The notes: generated by a model not told the origin, from the sequence alone. A DNA stretch of 64,000 nt from JAQTTT01 sp041652755 (GCA_041652755.1 JBAZGS010000003.1:1-64000); one strand, 5' to 3'. Numbered from the stretch's first letter, positions 16,897 through 25,630 are shown. Numbers and translations are program-made.

Positions 16897-17895
16897 ATGT
16901 GCATTTTACTTAATGAAAAATACAAAAATCTTATTGAACCAAAATTATATAATCTTATTGGCTCATGTGTTTATGGATTTAATGTTGAAAGGGAAAAAAT
17001 TGAAAATAAAAGAAAAGAAATCTATGATTCTTTAAAGCTTGATTTAAAAAATGAAGAGGAAAAATTAGGAGAACCTTTCATGAAAGAATATGAAAGTGCA
17101 ATAATTCAAACAAAGTATAAAAAACCTCTTGAATATTTCTTAAAATCATGCATTCTTTATTCAATGAAGGATGAAAAAAATATTGATGAAGAAATTTCTC
17201 TTTTTGGCAGTATTAGAAATATATTCAGCAATGATAATAGGCAAGTTTTTTTTAACATGATTGAATCCAATTACAAAAAAATTAATCTTGAAAATTTTAT
17301 AAACAGATTAAAAGATTATGGTTATTGTGAAAAAATTGAGAAGCACTATAATGAATTATTGGATTTTATTATTGAATTACTTCCTGAATATAAGGAAATT
17401 ACTAAAAAAAATGATTCTTTAAGTGATGAATTATTTTCAAGCCTTGAAAAAATCTGCACTAAAAATTTGGAAGAAACAGTTATATTAAAGGTTGAAGAAT
17501 GTGAAATTACTCAAGAAATAAAAAACGAAGATGTTCGTTATTCACCTTCAGGCTATATGAATATGCATAGCAATAATGTTTCAACAAGGTTAATTTTGTC
17601 TGATAAAAACATCAAAAAAGAGCTTAATTTTAATCTTCCTATTCCTATTTCAGTAGGTGAAGAGATAAAAGTAAATGTTGATTTGTCAATGCCTTTAACT
17701 GCTTTAATACCAGCCATTAAATCAAACTCTTTTGAATTTTTTTTATCAAAGTATAATTCTATTGATTTAAATTCATTTAATATAAAGAAAAAATTTAACA
17801 TTGATTTTCTTACTACAAAAAAATCAAAAAATAATGAATTTTCAAGAATCAAAAAAATAATTCTGCCTAATAATATAACCTATATATTTAATTAA
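16897..17895 (+). CDS. Uncharacterised protein, helical N-terminus and beta-rich C-terminus
   Basis: 332 residues with no recognised family. Residues 1-200 are strongly charged and helical (KEREKI/ENKRKEIYDSLK and similar), without a continuous coiled-coil register. Residues about 200-332 alternate polar and hydrophobic residues as in beta strands, with NFNLPIPISVGEEIKVNV and LTALIPAIKS. There is no signal peptide or membrane helix, so it is presumably cytosolic. It has its own TATA box and is followed immediately by tRNA-Gly on the other strand, so it is probably monocistronic. Confidence 0.6.
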   Translation: MCILLNEKYKNLIEPKLYNLIGSCVYGFNVEREKIENKRKEIYDSLKLDLKNEEEKLGEPFMKEYESAIIQTKYKKPLEYFLKSCILYSMKDEKNIDEEISLFGSIRNIFSNDNRQVFFNMIESNYKKINLENFINRLKDYGYCEKIEKHYNELLDFIIELLPEYKEITKKNDSLSDELFSSLEKICTKNLEETVILKVEECEITQEIKNEDVRYSPSGYMNMHSNNVSTRLILSDKNIKKELNFNLPIPISVGEEIKVNVDLSMPLTALIPAIKSNSFEFFLSKYNSIDLNSFNIKKKFNIDFLTTKKSKNNEFSRIKKIILPNNITYIFN

Positions 17896-17966
17896 TGCAG
17901 CTGCCGGGAATTGAACCCGGGTCCTAAGCTTGGGAAGCTCATATCCTACCACTGAACGACAGCTGC
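17896..17966 (-). tRNA. tRNA-Gly (anticodon CCC)
   Basis: A 71-base cloverleaf on the minus strand: acceptor GCAGCTG/CAGCTGC, D arm with TTCAGTGGTAGGA, anticodon stem TGAGC/GCTTA with loop TTCCCAA (anticodon CCC), T loop TTCAATT and discriminator A. No intron or encoded CCA. Confidence 0.95.
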
Positions 17967-18054
17967 TTTATTAATTAAAGGATTTTTTGAATTTTAAATA
18001 ATTGTTCATTCAATAGCAATAATGGTTTTAAACCCTAAAATTATAGTTTTTGTC

Positions 18055-18378
18055 ATGGAAATAACTGTTAATGATAGTGATTTTAATAAAGAAGTTATTG
18101 AAAAGTCAAAAACTTTGCCAGTATTGGTTGATTTCTGGGCCACTTGGTGCCCTCCTTGCAGAATGCTTACTCCAATTGTTGAAGAAGTGGCTAAAGAAAT
18201 GAAAGATAAAATAATTGTTGCTAAAGCTGACACTGCAGTTTGCCCTAAGATTTGCATGGATTATGAAGTGCAGTCAATCCCTTCGCTTAAAATCTTCAAA
18301 GGCGGAAAATTGGTTGCAGAAACTGTTGGATTCATGCCAAAAGCAGCATTAGTGGATTGGATTAAGAAATATATATGA
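18055..18378 (+). CDS. Thioredoxin-like protein with CPPC active site and extra cysteine pair
   Basis: 107-residue thioredoxin-fold oxidoreductase. The active site is WCPPC (Cys32, Cys35), the cis-proline is in QSIPSLKIF, and the fold order beta-alpha-beta-alpha-beta-beta-alpha is intact. A CPPC site is more oxidising than the usual CGPC. A second pair CPKIC near residue 63 sits where normal thioredoxins have none. The frame begins 33 bp upstream, but the ATG at 18055 (MEITVNDSDF) gives a normal thioredoxin N-terminus. It overlaps the DUF3795-like gene by 4 bp, suggesting that this is its redox partner. Confidence 0.88.
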   Translation: MEITVNDSDFNKEVIEKSKTLPVLVDFWATWCPPCRMLTPIVEEVAKEMKDKIIVAKADTAVCPKICMDYEVQSIPSLKIFKGGKLVAETVGFMPKAALVDWIKKYI

Positions 18379-18722
18379 ATTCTAATCTGGTTAGCTCTTG
18401 CGGGATTTACTGCCCAACTTGCTCAAGGTTCATGGATGGCAACTGCTCTGGATGCCTGCCAAAAAAGTATAAGTGCAGGATAAAGACAGAAGTTAAAGAT
18501 GTAAGATTCGCGTTTGAAACCAAAGATTTTCCAGGAGAGCATATGAAAAAGCTTGACGAAAAATATATTAAAATGTATAATACTCACTTGATTAAGAATT
18601 TGGAGTTTATCAAGAAGTTTGGAGCTGAAAAATTCATAGAATCTGAGATTAAAAGAATGACATGCCCTAAGTGCAAGGGATTAATCTCTATTCATGAAAA
18701 AGGAAAATGCAGGAATTGTTGA
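18375..18722 (+). CDS. DUF3795-like cysteine-rich protein
   Basis: 115 residues with the DUF3795 pattern: CGIYCPTCSRFMDGNCSGC near the N-terminus (Cys9, 13, 16, 24, 27), then KYKCR, a helical middle, and a C-terminal C-x2-C...C-x2-C zinc ribbon (CPKCKGLISIHEKGKCRNC). Probably binds zinc or an Fe-S cluster. It is translationally coupled to the thioredoxin, which may keep its cysteines reduced; that is inference from position. The biochemical role of DUF3795 is not known. Confidence 0.7.
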   Translation: MNSNLVSSCGIYCPTCSRFMDGNCSGCLPKKYKCRIKTEVKDVRFAFETKDFPGEHMKKLDEKYIKMYNTHLIKNLEFIKKFGAEKFIESEIKRMTCPKCKGLISIHEKGKCRNC

Positions 18723-18745
18723 GTATTCAATAATTTAAAACAAAG

Positions 18746-18754
18746 TTTATAAAT
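18746..18754 (+). promoter_or_regulatory. TATA box of the small membrane protein gene
   Basis: TTTATAAAT about 40 bp before the ATG at 18794; an AGGGGAT Shine-Dalgarno-like stretch follows at about 18780. Confidence 0.45.
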
Positions 18755-18793
18755 AATTGAATAATATTTTTTAATAATTAGGGGATAATAAAA

Positions 18794-19066
18794 ATGGCTG
18801 ATGCATTATCAATGTTATTTGGAGGCTTTAGTATACTATTTTCTATTATTTACTTGATTTTTTTTGTTGTATCCATTGGAGGGGTAATTTTATGGATATT
18901 AATGCTTATAGATGTCGTTAAAAGGGATTTTGCAAAAAAAGATGATAAGATTATATGGATTTTAGTTATTGTTTTAGGAGGAATAATTGGGGCAATAGTT
19001 TACTATTTTGTTATAAAAAAGAAAAATAATAATACACCTGTTAATTCTTCACCAAAAACACCTTAA
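18794..19066 (+). CDS. Small membrane protein with PLDc_N-like domain
   Basis: 90 residues with two or three transmembrane helices. The segment ILWILMLIDVVKRDF followed by DDKIIWILVIVLGGIIGAI matches the PLDc_N family (PF13396), the small membrane module found alone or before phospholipase D domains. The C-terminus is a short charged and Pro/Asn-rich tail. It has its own TATA box and ribosome binding site. Function unknown. Confidence 0.65.
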   Translation: MADALSMLFGGFSILFSIIYLIFFVVSIGGVILWILMLIDVVKRDFAKKDDKIIWILVIVLGGIIGAIVYYFVIKKKNNNTPVNSSPKTP

Positions 19067-19075
19067 AAGGGAAAA

Positions 19076-19945
19076 TTATTTTAAAAGTTTGATAAAATCT
19101 TTGAGTTTTAATTTTCTAAAAATAGGATAACTATCTCTTAATAAGTGGTCTTTTCGCATCAAATTCACCAGTATGAAGTAATACAAAGCTTTTTTTTCCT
19201 CAGCATTCAGTCTAATTATCTTGTTATATTCCATAAAAAACTCCTTAATCCATGCAGGCTGAATTATGCAATTGGCAATGTAATAGGCTAAATCCATTAT
19301 CATGTAATACTTGTAAGGATAAGCAAAATCAATAAATCCTGAAAATTTATTTTCATATTGCATAATGTTTATTTCTGACAAATCTGAATGAATCACGCAT
19401 TTCCTTAACTTTGAATAATCAATGCTTTCTAGAGTCTTAACCAAGCAATTGTAATCCTTAATGTCTTTGTCTGAGTAGTAGTTGCTAATTCCGTCTTTAA
19501 TGAATTTTTCAACATTCAAATGCCCATACCCATTGCCTTTAATGTTTAATTTCAGCAATTCTTTTTGCATTAATGCAATATTTTTTGCAACACTCATATA
19601 AACTTTTTTATTATATTTATCATGTAAGACTTTGCCTTTAATATAAGTAAGCAGATGATAATCTATTCCTTTGATTTTGAGCACTAATTTTTTGTCTTTT
19701 GTCTCCATAACTCTCTGGCAGCTTATGCCTTTGCTATAAAGATAATCAGTGACTTTTTTTTCGTATTCTATTTCATGCAAGGAGTTCTGCCCATCTTTTT
19801 GGGATTTCAAAATAAACTCACCATTCTTATTTTTAATATGATAAATATAACTATTAGTAGCATTTATGAATTCATGAGCCAAGTAACCCTTTATTCCATA
19901 CTCTTTTAGTATGGATTTTATGTCTTTTTTGCCCAGTTTTTTCAT
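19076..19945 (-). CDS. APH-fold phosphotransferase (homoserine kinase II/CotS-like)
   Basis: 289-residue kinase-like protein. It has the nucleotide-binding lobe with LKSQKDGQNSLHEIEYE (Lys and Glu of the ATP site), the catalytic VIHSDLSEINIM near residue 186 and the metal-binding SGFIDFAYPYKYYMIMDLAY. This is the HxDxxxxN...D signature of the APH family. The family includes homoserine, choline, methylthioribose and sugar kinases, and the substrate is not determinable. It is transcribed away from tRNA-His and the second APH gene at 20143, but the two differ in sequence. Confidence 0.8.
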   Translation of the reverse strand: MKKLGKKDIKSILKEYGIKGYLAHEFINATNSYIYHIKNKNGEFILKSQKDGQNSLHEIEYEKKVTDYLYSKGISCQRVMETKDKKLVLKIKGIDYHLLTYIKGKVLHDKYNKKVYMSVAKNIALMQKELLKLNIKGNGYGHLNVEKFIKDGISNYYSDKDIKDYNCLVKTLESIDYSKLRKCVIHSDLSEINIMQYENKFSGFIDFAYPYKYYMIMDLAYYIANCIIQPAWIKEFFMEYNKIIRLNAEEKKALYYFILVNLMRKDHLLRDSYPIFRKLKLKDFIKLLK

Positions 19946-20031
19946 ATTATTAAAAATGAAGCAATAGTTTAAATATTTATGAAAGGATTAAATTTTTAAA
20001 ACCAAACAACTCAATTATACTTATTAGTCTT

Positions 20032-20105
20032 GTTCCGAGTAGTCTAGCTGGTTAGGATAATAGGTTGTGGCCCTGTTGACCCGGATTCGAATTCCGGCTC
20101 GGAAC
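20032..20105 (+). tRNA. tRNA-His (anticodon GUG)
   Basis: Cloverleaf with acceptor TTCCGAG/CTCGGAA, anticodon stem ATAGG/CCTGT around loop TTGTGGC (anticodon GTG), and T loop TTCGAAT. The genome encodes the extra G at position -1 (20032) opposite C73 (20105), the identity element of tRNA-His. No intron. The bases after C73 read CAT, so CCA is not encoded. Confidence 0.95.
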
Positions 20106-20142
20106 CATTTATTTTATAATAATTAATTTATTAGTATAAATT

Positions 20143-21090
20143 ATGAAATTTTCAAAGATTGAATTGAAAAAAATAGCTGAATGTTATAATTTGGGAAGAA
20201 TTAGATCCTTCAAGGCAATAAAGCAGGGTTTGGTTAACTACAATTTTAGCGTCAAAACTGACAAAGGAGACTACATAATAAGGGGTTTGGGGAAGAAATG
20301 GGATGATTACAGGGAAAAAAAGCTTGAATTCCAATTCAAAGTGATTAAGTATTTAAAGCTAAAAAAATTCCCTTATCAATTGCCTTATCCCATTTTGAAC
20401 AATGAAAAAAAGGAAGTGTTAAGAATTAACAAGAAAAATTTGTGGGTTTATGAAAAAATAAAAGGCACTTGCAGCAGAAGAATCAATAATGAAATATTGA
20501 AAGAATTGGGCAAAGCAATAGCAATTTACCATAAATACATAAAAGGTTTTAAAATCAAAAAAGGCAAGAAAATCTTTGACACTGATTGGGTTAGGTATGA
20601 ATATGCAAAATTCAAAAATATAAAGCCAAAAAATGAGATTGACAGATTAGTTCATGAAAATGTTTCAATTTTTGAAAAAGCCATTGATAGTTTTTCAAAG
20701 AAAAAAATCAAAAAAAACTTATTAATAACTCATTCGGATTTTAATTTAGGAAACTTGGTGTTTGATAAAAACAAAATTGTTGGTATAATTGATTTTGAGA
20801 ATTTGCAAGTGGCTCCACGAATCTATGATTTAAGCCAGGCAATAAAATTTAGCTGCGTCAGCACTAAGATTAACAAGAAGTGCTCAGAGATTATTATAAG
20901 AGAATACGAAAAGTTTAATCATCTAGAAAAAGACGAAAAAAGTTCCATAATTGACCTGATAATTTTCGGCTCATGCTGCGAGTTCGCATGGTTTTATAGT
21001 TATTTTAAAAAATCTGCTGACAAAAAAAGACTCTTAATAAGCTCAGAGGTTAAATTGATTAAAAAATTATTAAAAGAAAAAACTAATTAA
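20143..21090 (+). CDS. APH-fold phosphotransferase (homoserine kinase-like)
   Basis: 315-residue kinase-like protein of the APH family. The N-lobe contains KQGLVNYNFSVKTDKGDYII (glycine-poor nucleotide loop), the catalytic loop reads THSDFNLGNLVF near residue 197, and the metal-binding IIDFENLQVAP follows with a helical C-terminal DLSQAIKFSC. The arrangement resembles homoserine kinase type II and spectinomycin/choline kinase-like proteins. Located 38 bp after tRNA-His and 22 bp before the next gene, so it may share the tRNA promoter. Substrate unknown. Confidence 0.8.
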   Translation: MKFSKIELKKIAECYNLGRIRSFKAIKQGLVNYNFSVKTDKGDYIIRGLGKKWDDYREKKLEFQFKVIKYLKLKKFPYQLPYPILNNEKKEVLRINKKNLWVYEKIKGTCSRRINNEILKELGKAIAIYHKYIKGFKIKKGKKIFDTDWVRYEYAKFKNIKPKNEIDRLVHENVSIFEKAIDSFSKKKIKKNLLITHSDFNLGNLVFDKNKIVGIIDFENLQVAPRIYDLSQAIKFSCVSTKINKKCSEIIIREYEKFNHLEKDEKSSIIDLIIFGSCCEFAWFYSYFKKSADKKRLLISSEVKLIKKLLKEKTN

Positions 21091-21112
21091 ATTTTTGGAA
21101 TATTGATTTATT

Positions 21113-21865
21113 ATGAAAAAATCCTTGTTAATGTTTTTAGTATTGCTTTTTATCAATTCTTCTTTTAGCGTTGACTGCCCTTATGGCTTAGTTAATGATC
21201 CTTATCCTGGAGAATGTGCTAGGTATATTGATTTGAATAATGATGGCTATTGTGATTTAAGCCAAGATTTAGATGTTACTAATGATACTCATGAATTCAG
21301 TGTTGAAATATCAGGAAGCGAACTTAAGGCTTATACCCTTCAAATGGTTGCTGATTTATATAATATTAGTGTGAATGATTTAATCTCTGAAATTAATATT
21401 CCTAATGTTAAAGCCTCTGATACTGTTTTAAGCTTAAACCTTCAGCCTCCTTCTTTAATTAAAACTTACGCTGAAAAAGTGCTTAATTCTAACATTTATA
21501 ATTCAGCAATTAATGAAATTAGTATGGATTTTAATTTTTTAACTTATGCTGAAGTTTTAATTCCATTACTAGTTCTTGCTTTAAGCATTATATCCCCTTT
21601 GGTTTTGCATAAAATTATTAAAATCAAACCAAAAGCAAATTTAATAATTGACTTAGCAATGATTGCTTTAAGTTTAGTATTATTCATTACTTCAATATTT
21701 AAATGGTTATTAATACCTTATAATAGAATATTCTTATTGGGATTAGCTCATAAGGATTGGATGTTTTTGCATGATTACAGTGGAATGATTTTGTCAGGAT
21801 TAGTCTTAAGCCACATATTATTGCATTGGAATTGGCTTAAAGTAATGCTTTTTGGGAAAAAGTAA
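21113..21865 (+). CDS. Secreted/membrane protein with C-terminal DUF4405-like helices
   Basis: 250 residues. A signal peptide (MKKSLLMFLVLLFINSSFS) is followed by a cysteine-containing segment with an EF-hand-like loop DLNNDGYCDLSQD, an extracellular stretch, and four transmembrane helices from about residue 140. The last part, FLHDYSGMILSGLVLSHILLHW, resembles DUF4405 or cytochrome b-like membrane domains with conserved histidines that could bind heme. The role is unknown; a membrane redox function is possible. Confidence 0.55.
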   Translation: MKKSLLMFLVLLFINSSFSVDCPYGLVNDPYPGECARYIDLNNDGYCDLSQDLDVTNDTHEFSVEISGSELKAYTLQMVADLYNISVNDLISEINIPNVKASDTVLSLNLQPPSLIKTYAEKVLNSNIYNSAINEISMDFNFLTYAEVLIPLLVLALSIISPLVLHKIIKIKPKANLIIDLAMIALSLVLFITSIFKWLLIPYNRIFLLGLAHKDWMFLHDYSGMILSGLVLSHILLHWNWLKVMLFGKK

Positions 21866-21897
21866 AAGTTTTAATTTAATTAAGTACATATTTTTTT

Positions 21898-22647
21898 ATG
21901 TCATATTTTTATGTTGTAAAAAAAACCTTTGAAAGCAAGATATTTTATTTTAAGGAAATGTTTCTTGACAATATTTCTTTGGTTTTTTCAGGGCTTTTTG
22001 CAATATTTATTGGAATATATTTAAACAATGTTAACCCTGTTTTTTCAAGCCTTAATGAATTATTAATTTATTACTTTTTTGGAAATGGTATCTTGAATTT
22101 GTTCCAAAGAGGTAATGTTGTCAGGGAGATTGAAAGGGATGTTATTAATGGGAATTTGAATGTTCATTTTGTCAAGCCTTATGATTTTATAGTGTTTAAA
22201 TTAGTTAAATATTATACCCATAAACTTTTCAAAGTTATTATTAATATAAGTATATTTTTTATTTTAATAAATATGTTTCAAGCAACTTTTATGCCTTTAG
22301 ATATGGTATTAAGAGCAATATTAATTATTCCTGCTGCAATAATTTTTATGATTTTGAATACTTCAGTATTTTGCTTTTTATCTCTTATGATTGAAAAAAT
22401 TGGAAGACTTCATCAGACATATGGAATGCTTGGTTATTTTATTGGAGGAGGATTAGTTTCAGCAAAATATTTTCCAAACTTTATAAAATTTTTACCCCAA
22501 TATTTCTATTTTGGAGCCCCTTTAGAGTATATTTTAAATGGAGTGTTTGAAAATTTTGGGCTATTCATTATTTACACAATAATTTTAATAGTATTAAATT
22601 TGGTTGTGAGAAAAATAGTTTATTCGAGGCTTGAAACTAATGGCTAA
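21898..22647 (+). CDS. ABC-2 type transporter permease (DUF990/ABC2_membrane_6-like)
   Basis: 249-residue membrane protein with six predicted transmembrane helices and the internal motif NGNLNVHFVKPYDF, similar to the GxLDxxLxRPxxP segment of the DUF990 family permeases of ABC exporters. It is the first of a three-gene set with a second permease and an ATPase, all overlapping. The set resembles viologen- or daunorubicin-type exporters. Substrate unknown. Confidence 0.8.
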   Translation: MSYFYVVKKTFESKIFYFKEMFLDNISLVFSGLFAIFIGIYLNNVNPVFSSLNELLIYYFFGNGILNLFQRGNVVREIERDVINGNLNVHFVKPYDFIVFKLVKYYTHKLFKVIINISIFFILINMFQATFMPLDMVLRAILIIPAAIIFMILNTSVFCFLSLMIEKIGRLHQTYGMLGYFIGGGLVSAKYFPNFIKFLPQYFYFGAPLEYILNGVFENFGLFIIYTIILIVLNLVVRKIVYSRLETNG

Positions 22648-23380
22648 TTATTTTCTTAAATATTGTGAAATAAATTTGAAAAGAATGGTTGAATTCAGGT
22701 TAAATTTCTTGTTTGATATAATAACAATGTTTCTTGTTAATTTATTGTTTTATGGTTCAATATTATATTTGGCTTATTCAAATAATGGATTTGGAGAATT
22801 CTCTTTTAATGATATTATTATGAGTGTTACAATTATGCAATTAGCATTTATTGTTGGAATTGGATTTTTTAGGGGAATGGATACTTTGCAGAGTTCTATA
22901 ATTACTGGAGAATTTGACAAAATATTGGTAAGGCCTATTAATTCTTATTTTCATATCTTAATCAGTGAGGTTAATTTAAAAATTATTGGAGAAATAGTTT
23001 CATTAATAATTTTATTATTTTTGAATAATCCTATTAATATTCCGTTTATTTTGGTTTTCGGAATTTTTAGCGCAGTAATTTTTAATTTATCTTTGTTATT
23101 ATTTCAGTGCATTCCTTTTTTTACTGACATGAATAATGAAATTGATTTTTTTGATTTGGTTTTAGGTTTCAGCAATTATCCTCCCTCAATATTTAATAGT
23201 TTTATGAAATTTTTAGGATTTTTTATTTTTCCAGGATTAATGATTAGTTTTGGGCCAATAATGATTTTAAAAAATCCTTCATTTGCATATGTATATTTTG
23301 GGTTCATAGCAATATTAATAACTGCTTTCGTGATTGTTTTTAATTTAGGGCTAAAAAGGTATAGGAGTGCTGGTTACTGA
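22640..23380 (+). CDS. ABC-2 type transporter permease (second subunit)
   Basis: 246-residue permease with six transmembrane helices and GEFDKILVRPINSYFHIL, the same DUF990-type motif as its neighbour. A TTG nine bases upstream is possible, but the ATG at 22640 (MANYFLKYCEINL) overlaps the previous gene by 8 bp and is preferred. Its stop TGA shares bases with the ATG of the ATPase. With the first permease it should form the heterodimeric membrane channel. Confidence 0.8.
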   Translation: MANYFLKYCEINLKRMVEFRLNFLFDIITMFLVNLLFYGSILYLAYSNNGFGEFSFNDIIMSVTIMQLAFIVGIGFFRGMDTLQSSIITGEFDKILVRPINSYFHILISEVNLKIIGEIVSLIILLFLNNPINIPFILVFGIFSAVIFNLSLLLFQCIPFFTDMNNEIDFFDLVLGFSNYPPSIFNSFMKFLGFFIFPGLMISFGPIMILKNPSFAYVYFGFIAILITAFVIVFNLGLKRYRSAGY

Positions 23381-24261
23381 TGGAAATGATTAATGTAAAG
23401 GAATTGTCAAAGTATTACAGGGTTAAGCAGAAAAAAGGTATTTTGAAGGATTTGTTTAATCCTGAATATAAGACTATTAAGGCAGTTGACAATATCTCAT
23501 TTTCAATTAATAAAGGAGAGATTGTGGGATTCATTGGCCCTAATGGCGCTGGCAAAACTACAACTATTAAGATGCTTACTGGAATTTTGCATCCTGATTT
23601 TGGAGAAATAGTAAGCAATGGTTTTGTGCCTTTCAGGGAAAGAAAAAAGTATTTACAAAAAGTTGGAGTGGTTTTTGGCCAGAGAAAAAGCATGTGGCCT
23701 GAGATTAGTGTTATGGATAATTTGGAATTAATCGGCTCTTTTTATAATGTTTCAAATGTTGAATTAAAAAAAAGGATTGATGAGTTGGGCAAATTAATCG
23801 ATATCAGCGATTTTATCAATAATCCTTTCAGGAAGCTTTCTTTAGGCCAGCAGATGAAAGCTGAGCTTGTGAGCTGTTTAGTTTATAAGCCTGATATTTT
23901 ATTTTTAGATGAGCCAACTATTGGAATGGATATTATTGCAAAGTTTAATTTTATCCAATTGCTGAAAAAAATCAATGATGAAGAAAAAACAACAATTATT
24001 TTAACAAGCCATGATTTGAGCGAGATTGAAAATTTGTGCAAGAGGCTTATCATTATTAATAATGGAAAAATTGTTTATGACGGCGATTTTTCTAAAATTA
24101 AGCCTGATGAAGTTATTATTAAATGGGAAGATAAGGGAATGATTAAAGAAAAAAGGATGAAAAAGAACAAAGTGGCTAAGTTTTTAGGAAAAATTGACAT
24201 TGACACTGTTACTATTAAAGAGATTCCTGTTGAAGAAGTGATTAAGGAGTTTTATAAATAA
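23380..24261 (+). CDS. ABC-2 exporter ATPase subunit
   Basis: 293-residue ATP-binding protein. Walker A GPNGAGKTT lies near residue 53, the signature is LSLGQQMKAEL, Walker B is ILFLDEPTIGMD and the switch histidine is in TSHDLSE. The N-terminal KELSKYYRVKQKKGILKDL and the about 60-residue C-terminal extension match the large ATPase subunits that pair with DUF990 permeases. It powers export by the two preceding permeases. The three genes are overlapped and cotranscribed. Confidence 0.92.
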   Translation: MEMINVKELSKYYRVKQKKGILKDLFNPEYKTIKAVDNISFSINKGEIVGFIGPNGAGKTTTIKMLTGILHPDFGEIVSNGFVPFRERKKYLQKVGVVFGQRKSMWPEISVMDNLELIGSFYNVSNVELKKRIDELGKLIDISDFINNPFRKLSLGQQMKAELVSCLVYKPDILFLDEPTIGMDIIAKFNFIQLLKKINDEEKTTIILTSHDLSEIENLCKRLIIINNGKIVYDGDFSKIKPDEVIIKWEDKGMIKEKRMKKNKVAKFLGKIDIDTVTIKEIPVEEVIKEFYK

Positions 24262-24294
24262 GTTTTTTAAGCGGTCAATAATTATATTAATATT

Positions 24295-24963
24295 ATGAAT
24301 CCTATTAAGCCAAGCATTAAAACTGAGGCTGTTCCTTTAATCATTATTACATTGACTGTTTTTTTCAGCATTTATTTTTATCCCTTGCTTCCTGATGTGA
24401 TTGCAAGCCATTGGAATTTCAAAGGGATTGTTGATGGTTACAGCAACAAAGAGTTCATGGTTTGGCTTTTTCCAATGATGATGTCAATAATGTATGCATT
24501 ATTTTTGGCATTGCCTTATATTGACCCTAAGAAGAGAAATTATGAGGGGTTTAGCGGATTTTACCATTTGTTTAAGGCAATGATACTGCTTATTTTATTT
24601 ATGATGTTTATGGGAGTTGGATTTTACAATTTAGGAGGCTCTGTTAATATCACTTTGCTTGCTACAGTTTCAATTGGGTCATTCATGATTTTTATAGGCT
24701 CATTTTTGAAAAACATTAAGCCTAATTGGTTCATGGGCATCAAGAATCCTTGGACCCTTTCAAGCGATAATGTTTGGAAAAAAACGCACAAGATTGGAGG
24801 CTATTTTTTCATGGCTTTTGGGGCAATAATTATTGCTTGCAATTTCTTGCCAGAAATGTTGTCAATAGCTTTGTTTGTTGTTGGAATTTTTTTGATAGTT
24901 ATTGGAACAACCATTTATTCATACCTTGTTTATACCAAAGAAGCTAAGAAAAAAAAGAAATGA
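24295..24963 (+). CDS. SdpI-family membrane protein (DUF1648 plus SdpI domain)
   Basis: 222 residues with six transmembrane helices. The N-terminal part has the DUF1648 signature LPDVIASHWNFKGIVDGY, and the C-terminal half has the SdpI signature NWFMGIKNPWTLSSDNVWKK followed by HKIGGYFFMAFG. SdpI proteins in Bacillus confer immunity to a secreted killing factor and regulate its operon; here only family membership can be stated. The gene follows the ABC exporter by 33 bp and may be in the same transcript. Confidence 0.85.
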   Translation: MNPIKPSIKTEAVPLIIITLTVFFSIYFYPLLPDVIASHWNFKGIVDGYSNKEFMVWLFPMMMSIMYALFLALPYIDPKKRNYEGFSGFYHLFKAMILLILFMMFMGVGFYNLGGSVNITLLATVSIGSFMIFIGSFLKNIKPNWFMGIKNPWTLSSDNVWKKTHKIGGYFFMAFGAIIIACNFLPEMLSIALFVVGIFLIVIGTTIYSYLVYTKEAKKKKK

Positions 24964-25560
24964 TTAAAAATATTTTTTTTGCAGGTATTTATTCCTGTAG
25001 CTTATTACCCAAGTCATTATTTTTTTTTTTATTAAGTAATTCTTGAACTCTTTTGATTCCCTATAATGAGTGTTTGATGGCTTGATTAAATCAATTATTA
25101 TTGTTAAGTAAGTGAATGGAGCTAAGATTATTGATAACGCTGTTGTTAAAAAATTAATGGGCACTTTTTCCCAAAAGCTTGATTCCTTAGTGCTTCTTCG
25201 TATGGCTTCATAATTGGCTCTTGCAACAGTGTTGTCAAAGTCGGCGAGTATTAATGGATTTTTTATTTTTTTATCTTTAATGAATTTGATGACTTTTTTT
25301 AATGAATTAATCTCATAATCATAAAATGTTGAATCATATTTTGGATAATTTTCCCTGTTTATCCAAAAACTTGTTGATTTAAAGCCCTGTTTTTTAAGCA
25401 ATCCTATTATTTTCAGTATTCCTAGCTTGTCATCAATGCCTATTATGTGATATTTTTTCAGGTTTAGTTTTCTATTCTTTACAAGGTTAAAGAATAAGTC
25501 TTTTTTTACAAAGCTTTTTCCTATTAATGCTAAATCAACTGAGTCAAAGTATTCTATCAT
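24964..25560 (-). CDS. HAD-like protein with motifs in unusual order
   Basis: 198-residue protein. The HAD motif I LILADFDNTVARA appears at about residue 103, and not near the N-terminus. About 60 residues before it, YHIIGIDDKLGILKIIGLLKKQGF looks like HAD motif IV (acidic pair followed by helix and Gly). The usual order is I before IV, so this could be a circularly permuted or rearranged HAD fold or two partial domains joined. The region after motif I has one amphipathic/hydrophobic helix (FLTTALSIILAPFTYLTIII) that may touch the membrane. Enzymatic activity is uncertain. Divergent from the AAA+ operon. Confidence 0.5.
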   Translation of the reverse strand: MIEYFDSVDLALIGKSFVKKDLFFNLVKNRKLNLKKYHIIGIDDKLGILKIIGLLKKQGFKSTSFWINRENYPKYDSTFYDYEINSLKKVIKFIKDKKIKNPLILADFDNTVARANYEAIRRSTKESSFWEKVPINFLTTALSIILAPFTYLTIIIDLIKPSNTHYRESKEFKNYLIKKKIMTWVISYRNKYLQKKYF

Positions 25561-25608
25561 ATAAAAGCAATTAATATTATAACCTTTAATAATTTAATCA
25601 TTTAATAA

Positions 25609-25621
25609 CCCCTAAGGGGGG
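25609..25621. promoter_or_regulatory. CCCC-TAA-GGGG inverted repeat upstream of the AAA+/VWA operon
   Basis: Within AT-rich DNA, CCCCTAAGGGGGG forms an inverted repeat 55 bp before the ATG of the AAA+ gene and 50 bp before the divergent HAD-like gene. It lies directly upstream of the TATA element at 25631-25640, a position typical of a repressor or activator site. It stands out because such G/C runs are otherwise rare here. No protein can be assigned to it. Confidence 0.4.
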
Positions 25622-25630
25622 TATGGTAAG

